From the NCBI GenBank assembly GCA_921293015.1, contig OV121084.1, forward strand, positions 52,487,864 through 52,551,863: DNA of 64,000 nucleotides. Reading direction: 5' to 3'. This DNA comes from Phorcus lineatus. Taxonomy: Eukaryota; Mollusca; Gastropoda; Trochida; Trochidae. The first letter of the stretch is position 1. The number at the start of each line of letters is the position of its first letter. Positions 1 through 12,900 of the stretch are shown piece by piece. The translations under genes were made by a program, and so were the position numbers. The notes under the pieces were generated by a model that ran no database searches, had not been told where the DNA came from, and saw only the letters and a program-made list of their open reading frames with translations.

Positions 1-3000
1 AATAGTACAGGTCTCATGGACACCACCTGGCAACCCCAATGGAATTCTATCCCAGTACCACTTGGACCGCCGCCTGAATAACACCGACAGCGCCACTCTG
101 GTGGTGACTCTCCCCGCCGGTGCAGATCTAGCACATATTGATGACTCACCGACCCTCTCCCCCTTCACTGCCTACCAGTACCGGGTCCGTGTTGTCAACT
201 CAGCAGGGGAGGGGCTCGGGCCCTGGGCTACTGTTGTGACCAAACCTTCTCGTAAGTGTCTGATGTTGATTACGTTCATCATCTCTGCAAGTTCCGCTTC
301 TGATGTTACATACAAACTTGCATAAAATCTCGTCTATTTTGTAATTCATTAATGTGTTTCTGTCACCTAACGAATGTATGTATTAAAATATATGTCAAAT
401 TTGTTTTGCAAACATCCCAAAACCAATTGATCTGTTGGTTTTGGACACCTCGCTCTATGGTAAATCACATTAAATCAACTGACTTAAATATGACAGCTTT
501 TTCACATTTACTGTTAATGACAAGCTGTAGGAGAAAGGCTTGTTTGAGTCTCATTATAGGGCTGCCTATCCTTGAATGTGTTTGACTCTTAATACGGAAT
601 GTGTATGACTCTTAATACGGAATGTGTATGACTCTTAATACGGAATGTGTTTGACTCTAATACGGAATGTGTTTGACTCTAATACGGTATGTGTTTGACT
701 CTAATACGGAATGTGTTTGACTCTAATACGGAATGTGTTTGACTCTAATACGGAATGTGTATGACTCTTAATACGGAATGTGTTTGACTCTAATACGGAA
801 TGTGTTTGACTCTAATACGGTATGTGTTTGACTCTAATACGGAATGTGTTTGACTCTAATACGGTATGTGTTTGACTCTAATACGGAATGTGTTTGACTC
901 TAATACGGAATGTGTTTGACTCTAATACGGAATGTGTTTGACTCTCCAGGACCAGCAGGAGTGAACCCACCCAGCGTGGAGGTCCAGAGTTCCACGTCAG
1001 TAAATGTAACCTGGCAGCGCCCTCGACAGATGAATGGAGTTCTTGAGTTCTACATCATCCGCCTACCGGAACCACGGGTGGAAATCCGTAATGTGACCCA
1101 GCTGAGTGTGATAGTGTCTGATCTTATCCCCTACACTGAATACGCTGTCACTCTCACAGCCTGTACATGTAGGTGTCATCCTCACTGGTATATGTTTATA
1201 ATCTGTTGTTCCTGTGAGCTTAAAGAGATGAGCTGTTTATGACATTTGATTTTACTTTGACACAAGCAATGCTACCTTAGGTGCTGATTCATTAAAAACA
1301 CAATTGATAATGTGTGGTTTTATGAGAATCAAGCAACACTAGATTAGAACGCCTGTTTAAAAGGCAGCAGATGTAAAAAGGAAATGGAAAACATAGATAA
1401 CTCATCATATGTATGACATCAAAATACAGATTTTCTTTTGCAACATTTGATTAACAAGTTTATTGAAACAGCTAGAATGTAAATGAATATGATTGGTTCC
1501 AGCTGGCGGGTGTACGGAGAGCACTGCGATGTATGTGCGTACAGACCCAGACATCCCAGATGGCCAAGCTCCACCCACTCCAACTCCTGTTTCCCAGTCC
1601 ATGATCTCGGTACTATGGCAACGACCTGCACGACCCAATGGGCCAGAGGTCAACTATGAGCTTTCCAGACAAAAAATCAGACAACCACTTGATGGTAAGA
1701 ACGCTTGTTTCTAATTTCTTGTTAAATTGATTAATTAATTTGGTCTGAACATTAATACATTATCTAAAGATTCTAGAAGAAGACTTACTGAAGTGCCATA
1801 GATTTAAATCAAAAGGGACATTTTTATCGATCATTGCCTTCAACTAGCTATTCTTCTGACACTAGGTGGTTTTAATGGGCCCGGGGAGTGGCAGTCCATC
1901 TACACAGGGAGTGACTTCTTCTACGAGGACCGTGGACTCCCTATGTTCACAACCTTCCGATACCGTGTCACCGTCTTCAACAACATCGGTCAGAAGACGA
2001 GCAATGCGTCAAGGGAGGTAACTACATTTGGAGGGTTCCCGCGTCGAGCCGTGAACGTGACCCTGACTGTGGTAGATCATCTCTCACTGCTTGTTGAGTG
2101 GTCAGTACCAGGTGAGCATTGAGCCAAACATCGTGTTCCTCTGTCATGTTTCTGTCTGTCATGAATTGTTCCATTCCAATTTTGCTCCTCGCATAATTGT
2201 CTTGAATATGATCATTAAAGAAAGTAAGGCAGAGAAACTGTTTTTACACATCACATGGCATATTTGACAAATTTTGGGGAGAAAGTGGAATGCTTCTTTA
2301 GATACCTCTCAGTTAAAAAAGTGACATATTATCATCCTTTTGATAAATCTACTTGTGTTTGCCTGAAAACTTTCATCACATACTTTTTGCCCCTCCTTCC
2401 TTAAGAGATTTTTCCAAATCTGTGAAACAACCCATCAATTTGGTCAGGCCAGACGATATCAAGTTAAGCTACAGTTATTGAAAATTATTTGATGTTTTAA
2501 TCTCGACATAACTATCCATTGGTTTTGACGGGGTATTAATTTTAAGGAGACACGATTCAGATACCGTTATAAACTGATGATCATCTTGCTATAATTACCA
2601 TTGATATCCCTAACATGCTAACTGCACAAAGCCATTCAACAATGTCTGCTTCCAGGGCCTGTGGATCTCCAGGGTGATGTTGATTTCTTCCGTGTGAACG
2701 TGTCAAGTGTACAAGGGACATTTAGTCGGACCGTGCTAGGGGGAGAGAACTCTACTTTGTTACGGAACTTGATCCCAAGTACAGATTACAGTGTGCGAGT
2801 GACCCTCACCATATATGGCGGCGCCTCCATCACTAGTCAGACTAAAACAGCTCGCACTGAGGATGGAGGTGAGGATATGTCTATCTATATTTTTACATTG
2901 AAAATAATCAACAAAATGACAAAAAGTATATAGATGTTTTACTATTCTTTTTCTTAAAGAGGCACATTGAGCTTCCAATGGTGCCAGTTTGAAGGATACT

Positions 3001-3933
3001 TATTCTAATGTTTTTTGACCATAGAAAATTCATAACATACAGGGAGTGAAACCTATTAATTGCATCTGCCTGATGAGCCACAGAAGAAGGGTTAAGGTAA
3101 AAATTGACAAAAACATAATTTTGACTGCAGCTCCATCTGGTCTGTCCGCCCCGACACTTACAGTGATTAGTGACCAATCAATGCGAGTCTCCTGGACCGA
3201 GCCTGAAAGTCCAAATGGTGAAATCTCCTCGTACGTGGTCTACGTGGACGGCAGGAGCATCAAGACCAACCAGACCACAGCTGGATCCATCGTAGTCGCA
3301 GGACTTCAACCATACACTGTGTACAAGATCTGGGTATGTTCAGGGGGGTTTAGAACAATGATCATTGAGATAGGCATTTTATCTTACTAATTGTTGGGTA
3401 ATTTAGTTATTGTCATTGGTACAACTGGAAGGTGTGTATCTTATTTAAGTTCAGTTACAGGTATATTGTGAGAAACGTCATCTTTGTGAAAAATTATCAA
3501 TAATTAGATTATCAATAATCACTCTTGTCTTATAAGATGAATTGTAAAAGCTGTTGTAACCCTAACCAAAATTTGTGGTATCATCTTGTTTACATTGTTT
3601 CTGTATCTTTCAAAATGCTACAATGTTTTCTAAGAGGCCTACTCATATCAAAGTTAAATTATGAAAACTGCACCCATCAATCACTATTGTAAAGATTTTA
3701 TAAAGACTGTCGCTTTGACCCCAGTATGAGGTGTGTACAGAGTTCAACTGCACAAACAGCCCTGTTGCCTTGGGAACCACATCTGAAGCCGTGCCTCAGG
3801 GAGTGTCGGCGCCAACGGTGCGGGCTCTGAGTGCAACAGAAGCGGAGGTCACGTGGACGGCACCGTCTGAGCCAAACGGGATCACCGTCAGATATGAGGT
3901 GTGGAGACACACACTTCAGAAGTGCTCAGACAT
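1..3933 (+). CDS. USH2A: USH2A exons 1-7 of window: FN3 domains upstream of the Cys-rich block
   Basis: The first exon enters mid-domain (frame starts at base 2, ending with one base of a split codon). Most introns here are phase 1, as usual for FN3 genes. Domains start at PPSVEVQSSTSVNVTW (from 974), at SQSMISVLW (about 1595), at VVDHLSLLVEW (about 2070) and at APTLTVISDQSMRVSW (about 3150). Each is split by an intron near its middle. The last exon here (3725-3933) ends one domain and opens another with the TEAEVTWTAPSEPNG core. That domain then runs into the cysteine-rich exons rather than completing. Confidence 0.88.
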
Positions 3934-6900
3934 GTAAGTGTTAGATAAGCTAAGGTTGTTGCATTCATCACTGTTAAAAATGCAAGGTAGTTTTATCCTC
4001 AAGTGATAAATAGAGAATCTCACCCAAGTGTCTTCTGATATAGATTATATCAACACGAGTTGATGAAAGTTACAAAATATCCGAGGCTTGCCGAGGATAT
4101 TTTTACTTTAATCAATGTGTGTTGATATATTTGATATCAGAAGACACGAGGGTGAGATTCTATTTATCATCCAAAATCATTTTTCATTACATTTGAATGA
4201 CAAATGAACATTACTGAACACCGTGCTGCCCTAAGACTCCAAGTGGGGTGATGTCATAGCATTGTGACGTCGTAGTGTTTATGACATCATAGCATTGTGA
4301 TGTCATTACTTGATGATGTAAAACAACTGTGATGTCATATACTTGACGTCAGAAGGGCATTGTTCAAGATTTACTGCCACAAGATATCTCCCAGGAGATA
4401 TCGCTTGATCTTCCACAAGCGATATCTCCTGTGGAACACAGTTTTGGATGATAAATACTACTTATGAACTGTTAAAACATGTCTCTACAAGCCAACTAAA
4501 GAAAGTTTTGAATTTAGAAGTATTGTCTATTTTGCTTTCTTGACATATATATGAGATTGCCGCTTTGAAAATAAGTAAATATTGGAGGGTAATATGGAGC
4601 TATTTTTGCATGTTTGATGACAATTTACATCAATGATCAATAGGTTAAAGTCCAAGAAGGTACATTATGTTCACATTTTATGTTGGCATAAGATATTAAG
4701 AAGGTGTATGCTAAGGGGTTTAACGTAAATACATAAATGTTAACATATTCTTTGCTTTCAACAGCCCTGTTCCAAGCCCAGACCCGGAGATGACTAAGTG
4801 TACATACATCCAGTGCAGTTCTCTTGAGAGTTTGTGTGGCGCCACCTGCTACACAGGTGTCAAGGTAGGTAACTTCCTGGAAACACTATTTACAGCATTT
4901 TTAACTATCACTTTAGAATGAATTTTTTTCTTAGCATAACATAAGGCGTGCCCTTCACATTATATATTTTTTACATGATTACTCTTTCGGTTAGATGATC
5001 AGAATGATAGTCCCTTTAAGATAAGTTGTAATTAACCTAATGCACTCAGTTGAAGATTTGTTATGTTACGAAAAGTTAGTGATGAAGATCCACTTCATTG
5101 ATTGAATAAAGAAATATTAAAGGACATTATAAAAATTTTAAAAATTTGAATGTTTATTATTCATACACATCACTTTGTGTGCCTTGCTAGGTAACTTATA
5201 ACAAAAGTAAGAATAACACAACTATCACAGTTCCTCTTAATGATGACATTAGGAATTATATTGTGTTTGAAGAAACTCATTATCATAATGTCATAACGAC
5301 ATAATGTAATAGATTTTTTTAACTATATGAGAAATACATAAACTAAAAGCCTTACATAGACATAAGACCAAACAAAGATACATTATACAAAAACACTTAT
5401 AGCAATAAGATAACCAAAATCATTCCTCTTGATGGTGACTGCAGGAGTGTTGTGAGGGAGTTCTGTATGACATCCAGCCCGGGTTTGCGTGTTGTGGACA
5501 AAAGTACCTAAAACAACCGACCCCTGACGCTGTGTGCTGCCGCGACAAGTTCTTCTCTCCAATCACTGGATACAAGTGTTGTGGCAGTAGGTGGGTACAT
5601 GGTTTGTGGTTCTATCCCAAAAATATTATGTATTGGCACAATGCCCATTTCCCCACAAGATATATTTATACCAGTACTCTTGACCTCTGGGTTGCTCAGT
5701 CTTGTAATTTTTTCTGTGTCACGTTCTGCAGAAGAACTTCATAATCCAGTTAGAAATCTCAGGTAGGTTACTAAGTACAGCTGATGGGGGCCCTTCACTG
5801 AAACCATGAAGTTTGGCAGCATTCAGCAAGTCTTCAACCATCCAATCTTGTGAGTGAAGTTGGCACAATGTATCCTGCATTGTCATCAAAAACTTCTCTA
5901 TCTTAGAATCAAGAAATTTGTATATAGAGGATATTATATGAGTGTCCATGACATGCTATGTTTACGACACGAGTGCCTAAATATTAGTATTTCTCGGGCA
6001 AGATATACTGATATTGAGACACGAGTATCGTGAATATAGCATGTCATGGACAGGAATATGATACTCTGTTTATTATATTAGAGTCGCGATATCAAAGGAA
6101 GTTATCAAAATCAACCTCCAAGGATAGGCTGTTTACCCCCTGTCATCACATCATAGACAAACTATGATGTCACAGAATTGTTTATGACGTGATGTCACAA
6201 AGAAAAAGGGATGTTTTGCCCTAGGACATCATATGAATAATATTATCCCCCAATATGATTGCCCTCATAGGTAATAAAAAATTTTTAGTCTTACTATTTT
6301 TTCACCATGATCATAATACAGCTGACAATAAGAAATGTGTATCTTCATTAAAATCTCACAATGACTTCTTAAAATAAAAAATTAAATTTCTTTTTTATCA
6401 TTTCTCAATTTCGGCACACTTAGTGAGTTTGTTGTAACTCAACCTTTTTATATGATTCAAGGACCTGCTGACAACTCTATGTTATTGCAGAATGTCATGA
6501 AGCTAGAGATCTTTACAGATCACTGACAGAAGTGTCGATGGAAGCCTGAACTCCTAATTATTCTTTGCTTATTTAGGTTAGCATATTTCCTCAAATAGAT
6601 GCCCCTTGCATCTACTATTGCAGACCACTTGCAGCCCCAGCATCAATTCAAGATCCGCTGTCTATTCGAGACTGGCCTCTATATGTTGTTTGCATGTCAA
6701 TGTAAAAAGTACAAATATGCCTTATGGCAAGCTTTTTAAAAAATCAATTGTGTTTGGTGCATCTTTCTTCATAATTGACCGTGAACATATGATTGAATTG
6801 CATATGTATCTCATGTTTCAGAAAATAAGTTTCTAGTCAATTGTTTTTTTTTATCCACCAGTGTCAAAATGAGACCCAGGGTATATTTCTTACAGTTGTA

Positions 6901-9900
6901 ACCCCGGCTTCTATTTTACCCACAGCGTCAACTCTAGACCTGACCTCTATTCAAGGAAATTTGATATTCACCATTCACCTTTCTTATTCTAAAATTTGAT
7001 GTATGATTTAACCCATGTAACTTCCTCTCTCTTCCTGTTAACTGTCTTTTACAATTATTATTTGAAACTTGCTCTTCCTCAGAAATAGGTTGTTTTTCGG
7101 TTTGACAATGTATCAATATTGACTTTGAGATAACCTTGCATTGCGGTGTTTTCAGTGGTGGTGTCTCATGGTACCTACCTTATATAGTACATCACAATCA
7201 AATGTCTCATCGACTGTTAAGCCTCTGTCTCACCCACCGATAATACATCCTCTGTTAAGATTTAAACATAATGTGTCTTATCCAAATTATGAAAATCATG
7301 TCGGCAGGTATGTCAATGTGCGACGAGAGGAAGTGTGTTGCCCTGACAACCAGGAAGACAGGGTGTCTGTGGGTGTCGGAGATCAGTGCTGTGGGTCAGT
7401 CCCTTTCTCTTCAACGGGGGCCCAGATGTGCTGTGCAGGTATTAAGCTATGAAATTTGCTTGCCGTGAAATGCTTTGTATCGTTTTTAGGATCATTGCGA
7501 TGAAAACATTATTGTTTTGTGATACAAACACACAATTTATCTCTTTGATAATAATTGCATACCTTTTTAATAAGAATGACAAATATTGGTTTTTCAGTAA
7601 ATAAAACCATGTTTGATGCAGTGTTTATTACTTTGAAACATGTAATTTAACAACTTTGTCCTCTTACTTAGATGAGCTGCACACAAGGTATGGGAGGATG
7701 TGCTGTGGGGGGATGGTTACGACAAGCTCCGCTGTGTGTTGCGGGAACTCTTCTGTGGGGGAGGTGTATCTGCAGCAGAACCTCAAGACATGCTGTGGGA
7801 GTCAGTATGTCGACTCGGAGACCACGCTCTGCTGCTCTAGTGACACTCAACACTCTAAGGTGAGTGCACACTCTCAGCTTTTTATCAGATTAAGAAATTG
7901 TGATTTTAACTCCTAAAAACGTGAAGGATCAGGTATAATTATTAGGATTCAGTTTGTTTATAAAATGTAGGTAGTAGGTTAAAGCTGCTTTATGGAAAGG
8001 AAATATGCAAGAATTGGGGACTTACCCATAAGAGTTTTTCTCAGAAACTGACACAGGACTATCAGAACATTTACATGACAAGCACTGCCAAAGAGACCAG
8101 TTTGAAAAGTGCAAAGCCATTGGTTGGTCATTAAATAGACTTTTATTTCAGTGCTGCCTTTGTAAAACTTAATTGATGATTAGCTATTGATAATGATATT
8201 AAGTACATGGATGTAATTAGCAACTCTTCTTCTCTGCAGAAAACAAACTTGAGTTAAATGTGTTTTCCAAGTATCTTTAAATCAAGAAACAAACACTTAA
8301 GAGAATTCTAACCATGGGATATCATTATTATATTTACAAGAATGTACCTGTAGACTAGTATTCAAGTACACAGGTATGCCTCAAACAATGTCTGACATAG
8401 GTACACTACTACGAGGATGCAGCAGCCAAGACAACAGCTAACGAGGAATGCTGCGGCCTGGAGAAGATGTCTGCAGGGCTGAGCTGCTGTAACTTTGTAG
8501 GGTACAATCCAATCAGTCAGGTGTGTGCTGACATATCCAACTCTACCTCAGGTAGGTGTCAAAAGACCTTTATTTAGAGTTGTATATCATAGTATAATGT
8601 TTTGATATCCAGAATGAATATCATTTTATCATTTTTTAACATAATATTTTTCCTGTGAACTATCAATACGTGTCTCTTAAGTAAATCTATAAAGTTGATG
8701 TCTTATTGTCTTACTTTGTCCTCATTCCTGAACAGTGATTCCCATTTAATTCTGCTCTATGCCATGTAATATGATGTTGATGTGAAAACTTTATACAAGA
8801 ATATGACAGTAAAAAATTTTATCTGTTCCTAGGTTGTGGAATGGGTCGGGTGTGTCCGTTCAGCCAGCGTCGCTCTGCATTCTGTGATGTGTGCGACTTT
8901 GACCAAGGTACATCTCGGTGCGGATCTGTGAGTGGGTACCATGTAGAGATGCAGACCACGACCACACCAGCGGAGACGTGCAGCACCGCACACGACAAGG
9001 TCTACTCTGGACTCAACCTCACTTACACAGGTAGCTTAGAACTTTTATATTCTTGTTATTTGGACCAAATGTACATTTCTTACACACTGATTTATCTGTG
9101 ATAATCAAGGCTAAATGTTCAATGTCTATATTCCTATTCTCTACACTCCCCAGACCCAGAGCTGTCTCCTTACTCAGACTACGAGTACTCAGTGTCCGTG
9201 ATCAACAGTGCAGGGAGCAGTGCCAGTGACTACGTGGCCGTGAGGACACTACAGGCGCCACCTAGTGAGGTCAGACCACCAGTTCCCCGCGTCAACCCTG
9301 ACACACTCTATGTCATCTACCTTACTTGGGACCCACCAGGCAAACCAAATGGTAAACATTTTTAAGGATATAGTTTATAAGGAAATTAACAGGAGTGAAG
9401 TAGGCTACAGGTCTTAAGATTATATTTTGAATTTTCATTACTTTAGGAGATAAACATAAGCAGTGTCATTTGCAATTAAATTGTTTCACGTAGGTGAGAT
9501 AACACGTTACATCTTGACAAGGGATGGAGTGGAGTTGTACCGTGGTCTGGACTCAAGCTACACAGATGACAACGCTGTGCTTCCATACAAAACCTACACC
9601 TACACCTTGTCTGTGTGCACAATGGTTGGATGTACTGAGAGCAACGAGGTCAGTAATCATTGTAGTGTATTTCCATGTGACAAGAAAATATCTTTCCAAT
9701 AGATGGGATGCAGGTAGTGCAGTGATTAGGGCGCGCAAGACAGGGTTTGTCTTTTGATCAGTACTATAGAAAATAAAAACTTTTTTTGATGCAATACCTG
9801 CTGCCATGTCTCATCAGTTTCAACCAATACAAGTTCACTTACATGTTTGCTAACATGCTGTTTTATCAGCTTTCTGGGTGATATGATTCAAGCCTTGCTG

Positions 9901-12900
9901 TAAGACAAGAAGTCTTTATTTCAGAAATACCCAATATCATTGAACCGCAAGTTCATTCTATTAACACTTAATAGTACTGGTGTCATAATTCTTTATATGG
10001 AGAGCAGTTGGTTGCATATATGAGTTGAGTCAGATCACAAGAATATAGAGATAGTAACAATCCATGTGCATTTTCTTGATATTGACAGCTGAATTTTTAA
10101 GAATAAACAGGTAATTATTTGAAAAATAAAAAAATAATTCATTTTCAAACCCCCTTAGGTGAAGGTAGCCACAGCCCAGGCTCCGCCTGAAGATGTGATC
10201 CCACCAACGCTAAACGTTGAGAGTTCCACCACAATCCGCCTGACATGGGAGCCGCCTACCACACCAAACGGTGTAATCACCATGTACAGAGTTATCTTCC
10301 CTGATTTGGGCCGAGCCTACAACCACACCCCTGACAGCATGGAGATGACTGTCACTAGTGAGTCAAAAACAAAAATTGGAAATTGCATTGAAATGTTGTC
10401 TTCTGAACAAACATACACAGATCCCTCTTAGACAAAGAGAATCATAACTTAAAGTTCTAAACAAGTTAAGATCATCATATGTATATTGAAGGACTTTGTG
10501 AAATTGGATAAGGTAATGTTAAGTTCAAATTGAAAACACCCAATTTATGGTTTGTTAATTTGATATAGAAAAACAGATATTCCAATTATCAAAAGTCTTA
10601 TATCATTTGCTTGATTAATGTCACATATTTTCTACAATTCATTGATAAAACAATGGTCAGTATTTCAGGACGAAATTTCAGCACTTGGTCCAATGTGTTC
10701 TTTGATCTACTTTCAGACATGAAACCATTCACAGAGTATGTTGCTTATCTTGAGGTCTGTTCGGAAGCTGGATGTACACAAAGTGAAAATGCCACAGCCA
10801 TCACTGATGAGGCACCCCCAGAAGGTATGAAAATTGTTTATTATTACTCTTTATCAATAAATATTAATTGATAATTTGATGAAAACTTACTCTATCAACA
10901 TTAAATATATGAATCATTTGTCTGTCCCCAGGCATCAAGCCTCCGAGAGTGGTGATTATCAACTCAACAACTGTGCAGCTCTACTGGCGTGAGCCAAGTG
11001 TTCTGAATGGGGTGTTGCTCGGATACAAGATAACTAGGGTGGGAACCACTGGGGTTCTCGTCATTTACGAGGGGTTGGACACGACTGTTGCTGACAATGA
11101 ACTGACACCAGGTGGCGTGTACACATACTCAGTTACAGCAGGAACCCAGGGAGGAGAGACACCTAGTGAGAACATTGCAGTGATCCTGCCAGTGATGACC
11201 CCGCCGACCATTCCCCCACCCCAGCGGGTGGTGGTGCTGAGTGCAGAGGAGATCTCAGTGTCCTGGGACCCAGTGCTCACAGATGTGGGAGAGATTGACC
11301 AGTACAAAGTGTTGCTCAATGTTGGTCAGGAGACTGAGGTGGAAGAGAGTGTCGGCACCCAGACCTTTGTTATCGTCTCAAACCTCAGACCCTTCACAGA
11401 CTATGAGGTTCGTATCCAGGCATGTCTGAAGGATGTCCAGAATGGATGTGGAACAAGTGATGGTGTAACCGTGAAGACAGAAGAAGCACCTCCCCTGAAT
11501 CAGCATCCCCCAGAGTTAGAAGCCCAGGCTGCTGACACCATACACATATCCTGGAGGGAACCAACCAGTCCTAATGGGGAGATAACTCTCTACAGGATCT
11601 ACCAGAGAAGGTCGGGTGACTCAAATGAGATCCTCATTAACCAGGTCCCGGGCAACATCTTCGAGTTCACTCACTCAGGGACAGACCTGCTCCCATACAC
11701 TCTGTATGAGTACCGCATCAAGGCTCTAAATGGTGAGGGAGAAACTGTGAGTGACTGGGCTAGAGTGAGGACACTTGAAGCTCCTCCTGAGGAATTCAGT
11801 GCACCTTTTGTTTCTCCTGCTGGTCCCTATGGATTCTCCCTTCAGTGGACTTCTCCAGCAAAACCTAATGGAGTCATCACCCGATACCGCGTCCTGTACA
11901 AAGCAGTGTCTTCAGATCCCACAGTCCAGAACCCTCAGAAAACACTGGCAGTGGAGCCTGATGTCACATCTACCTCTATAAGTGGACTACTGCCCAACAC
12001 AAACTATGAGATATGGCTGGAGGCTGTGAACAAGGCTGGGAGTGTCACAAGCTCTGCTGTACCTGTAACAACTGGGGAGGCATCACCAGCGGGACTTGGA
12101 ACCTTTCAGGTAGAGAAAATCTTTACAGGACAAGCTGTGATTCTGCGTTGGAATTTACCCCTCAAACCCAATGGTGTTGTGACAAATTTCCGCATCTATG
12201 AAGTTGGATCTGATGTTCCAATTTATCAAGGACTGAACAGAGAGTTTGAGTTCAGGAGACTAACTCCATTCACTGAGTATTTTGTGCAGCTAGAAGCATG
12301 TACACTATCCGGCTGCACATTAGGCCAAATTCAATCATTTACTACAGCTGAAATATCTCCATCGAACCAACAGCCTCCGACTCTGGGCTTTGTAAACTCC
12401 ACTCATGTTGTGATAGAGTGGAATGCTCCAAGCAATCCAAATGGTAGAATAACTTCATTTGAAGTCCTCAGACGTGCAGACACACTGACTGCATCCAGAA
12501 GAAAACGTGAACTGAGTGAACCAACAGTTGTCTATAAGACTACAGAGACAGACAGAGATAAGTATAGTTTCACAGACCTTGACGTGCAACCCTATACTGA
12601 GTACCAGTACAAGATCAGAGCCAACAACTCACGAGGATCAGCCGACTCTCCCTGGCAGACTGTGTTCACTGCTCAAGCTGCACCAGAAGGGGTTGCTCCC
12701 CCAACCCTGACCCACACAGATGATGTCAACTCCCTTCTTGTCACCTGGACTCCTCCTGATGTTCCTAACGGAGTCATTCAAAGCTACCAGCTCCAGAGAA
12801 ACAACAGTGTCCCGCTCAGCTTCCCAGCAAATCCAACATTCCAACACATAGACAGTGGACTAGAGGCATACACTGTCTACTCCTACCGGGTTACAGTGTG

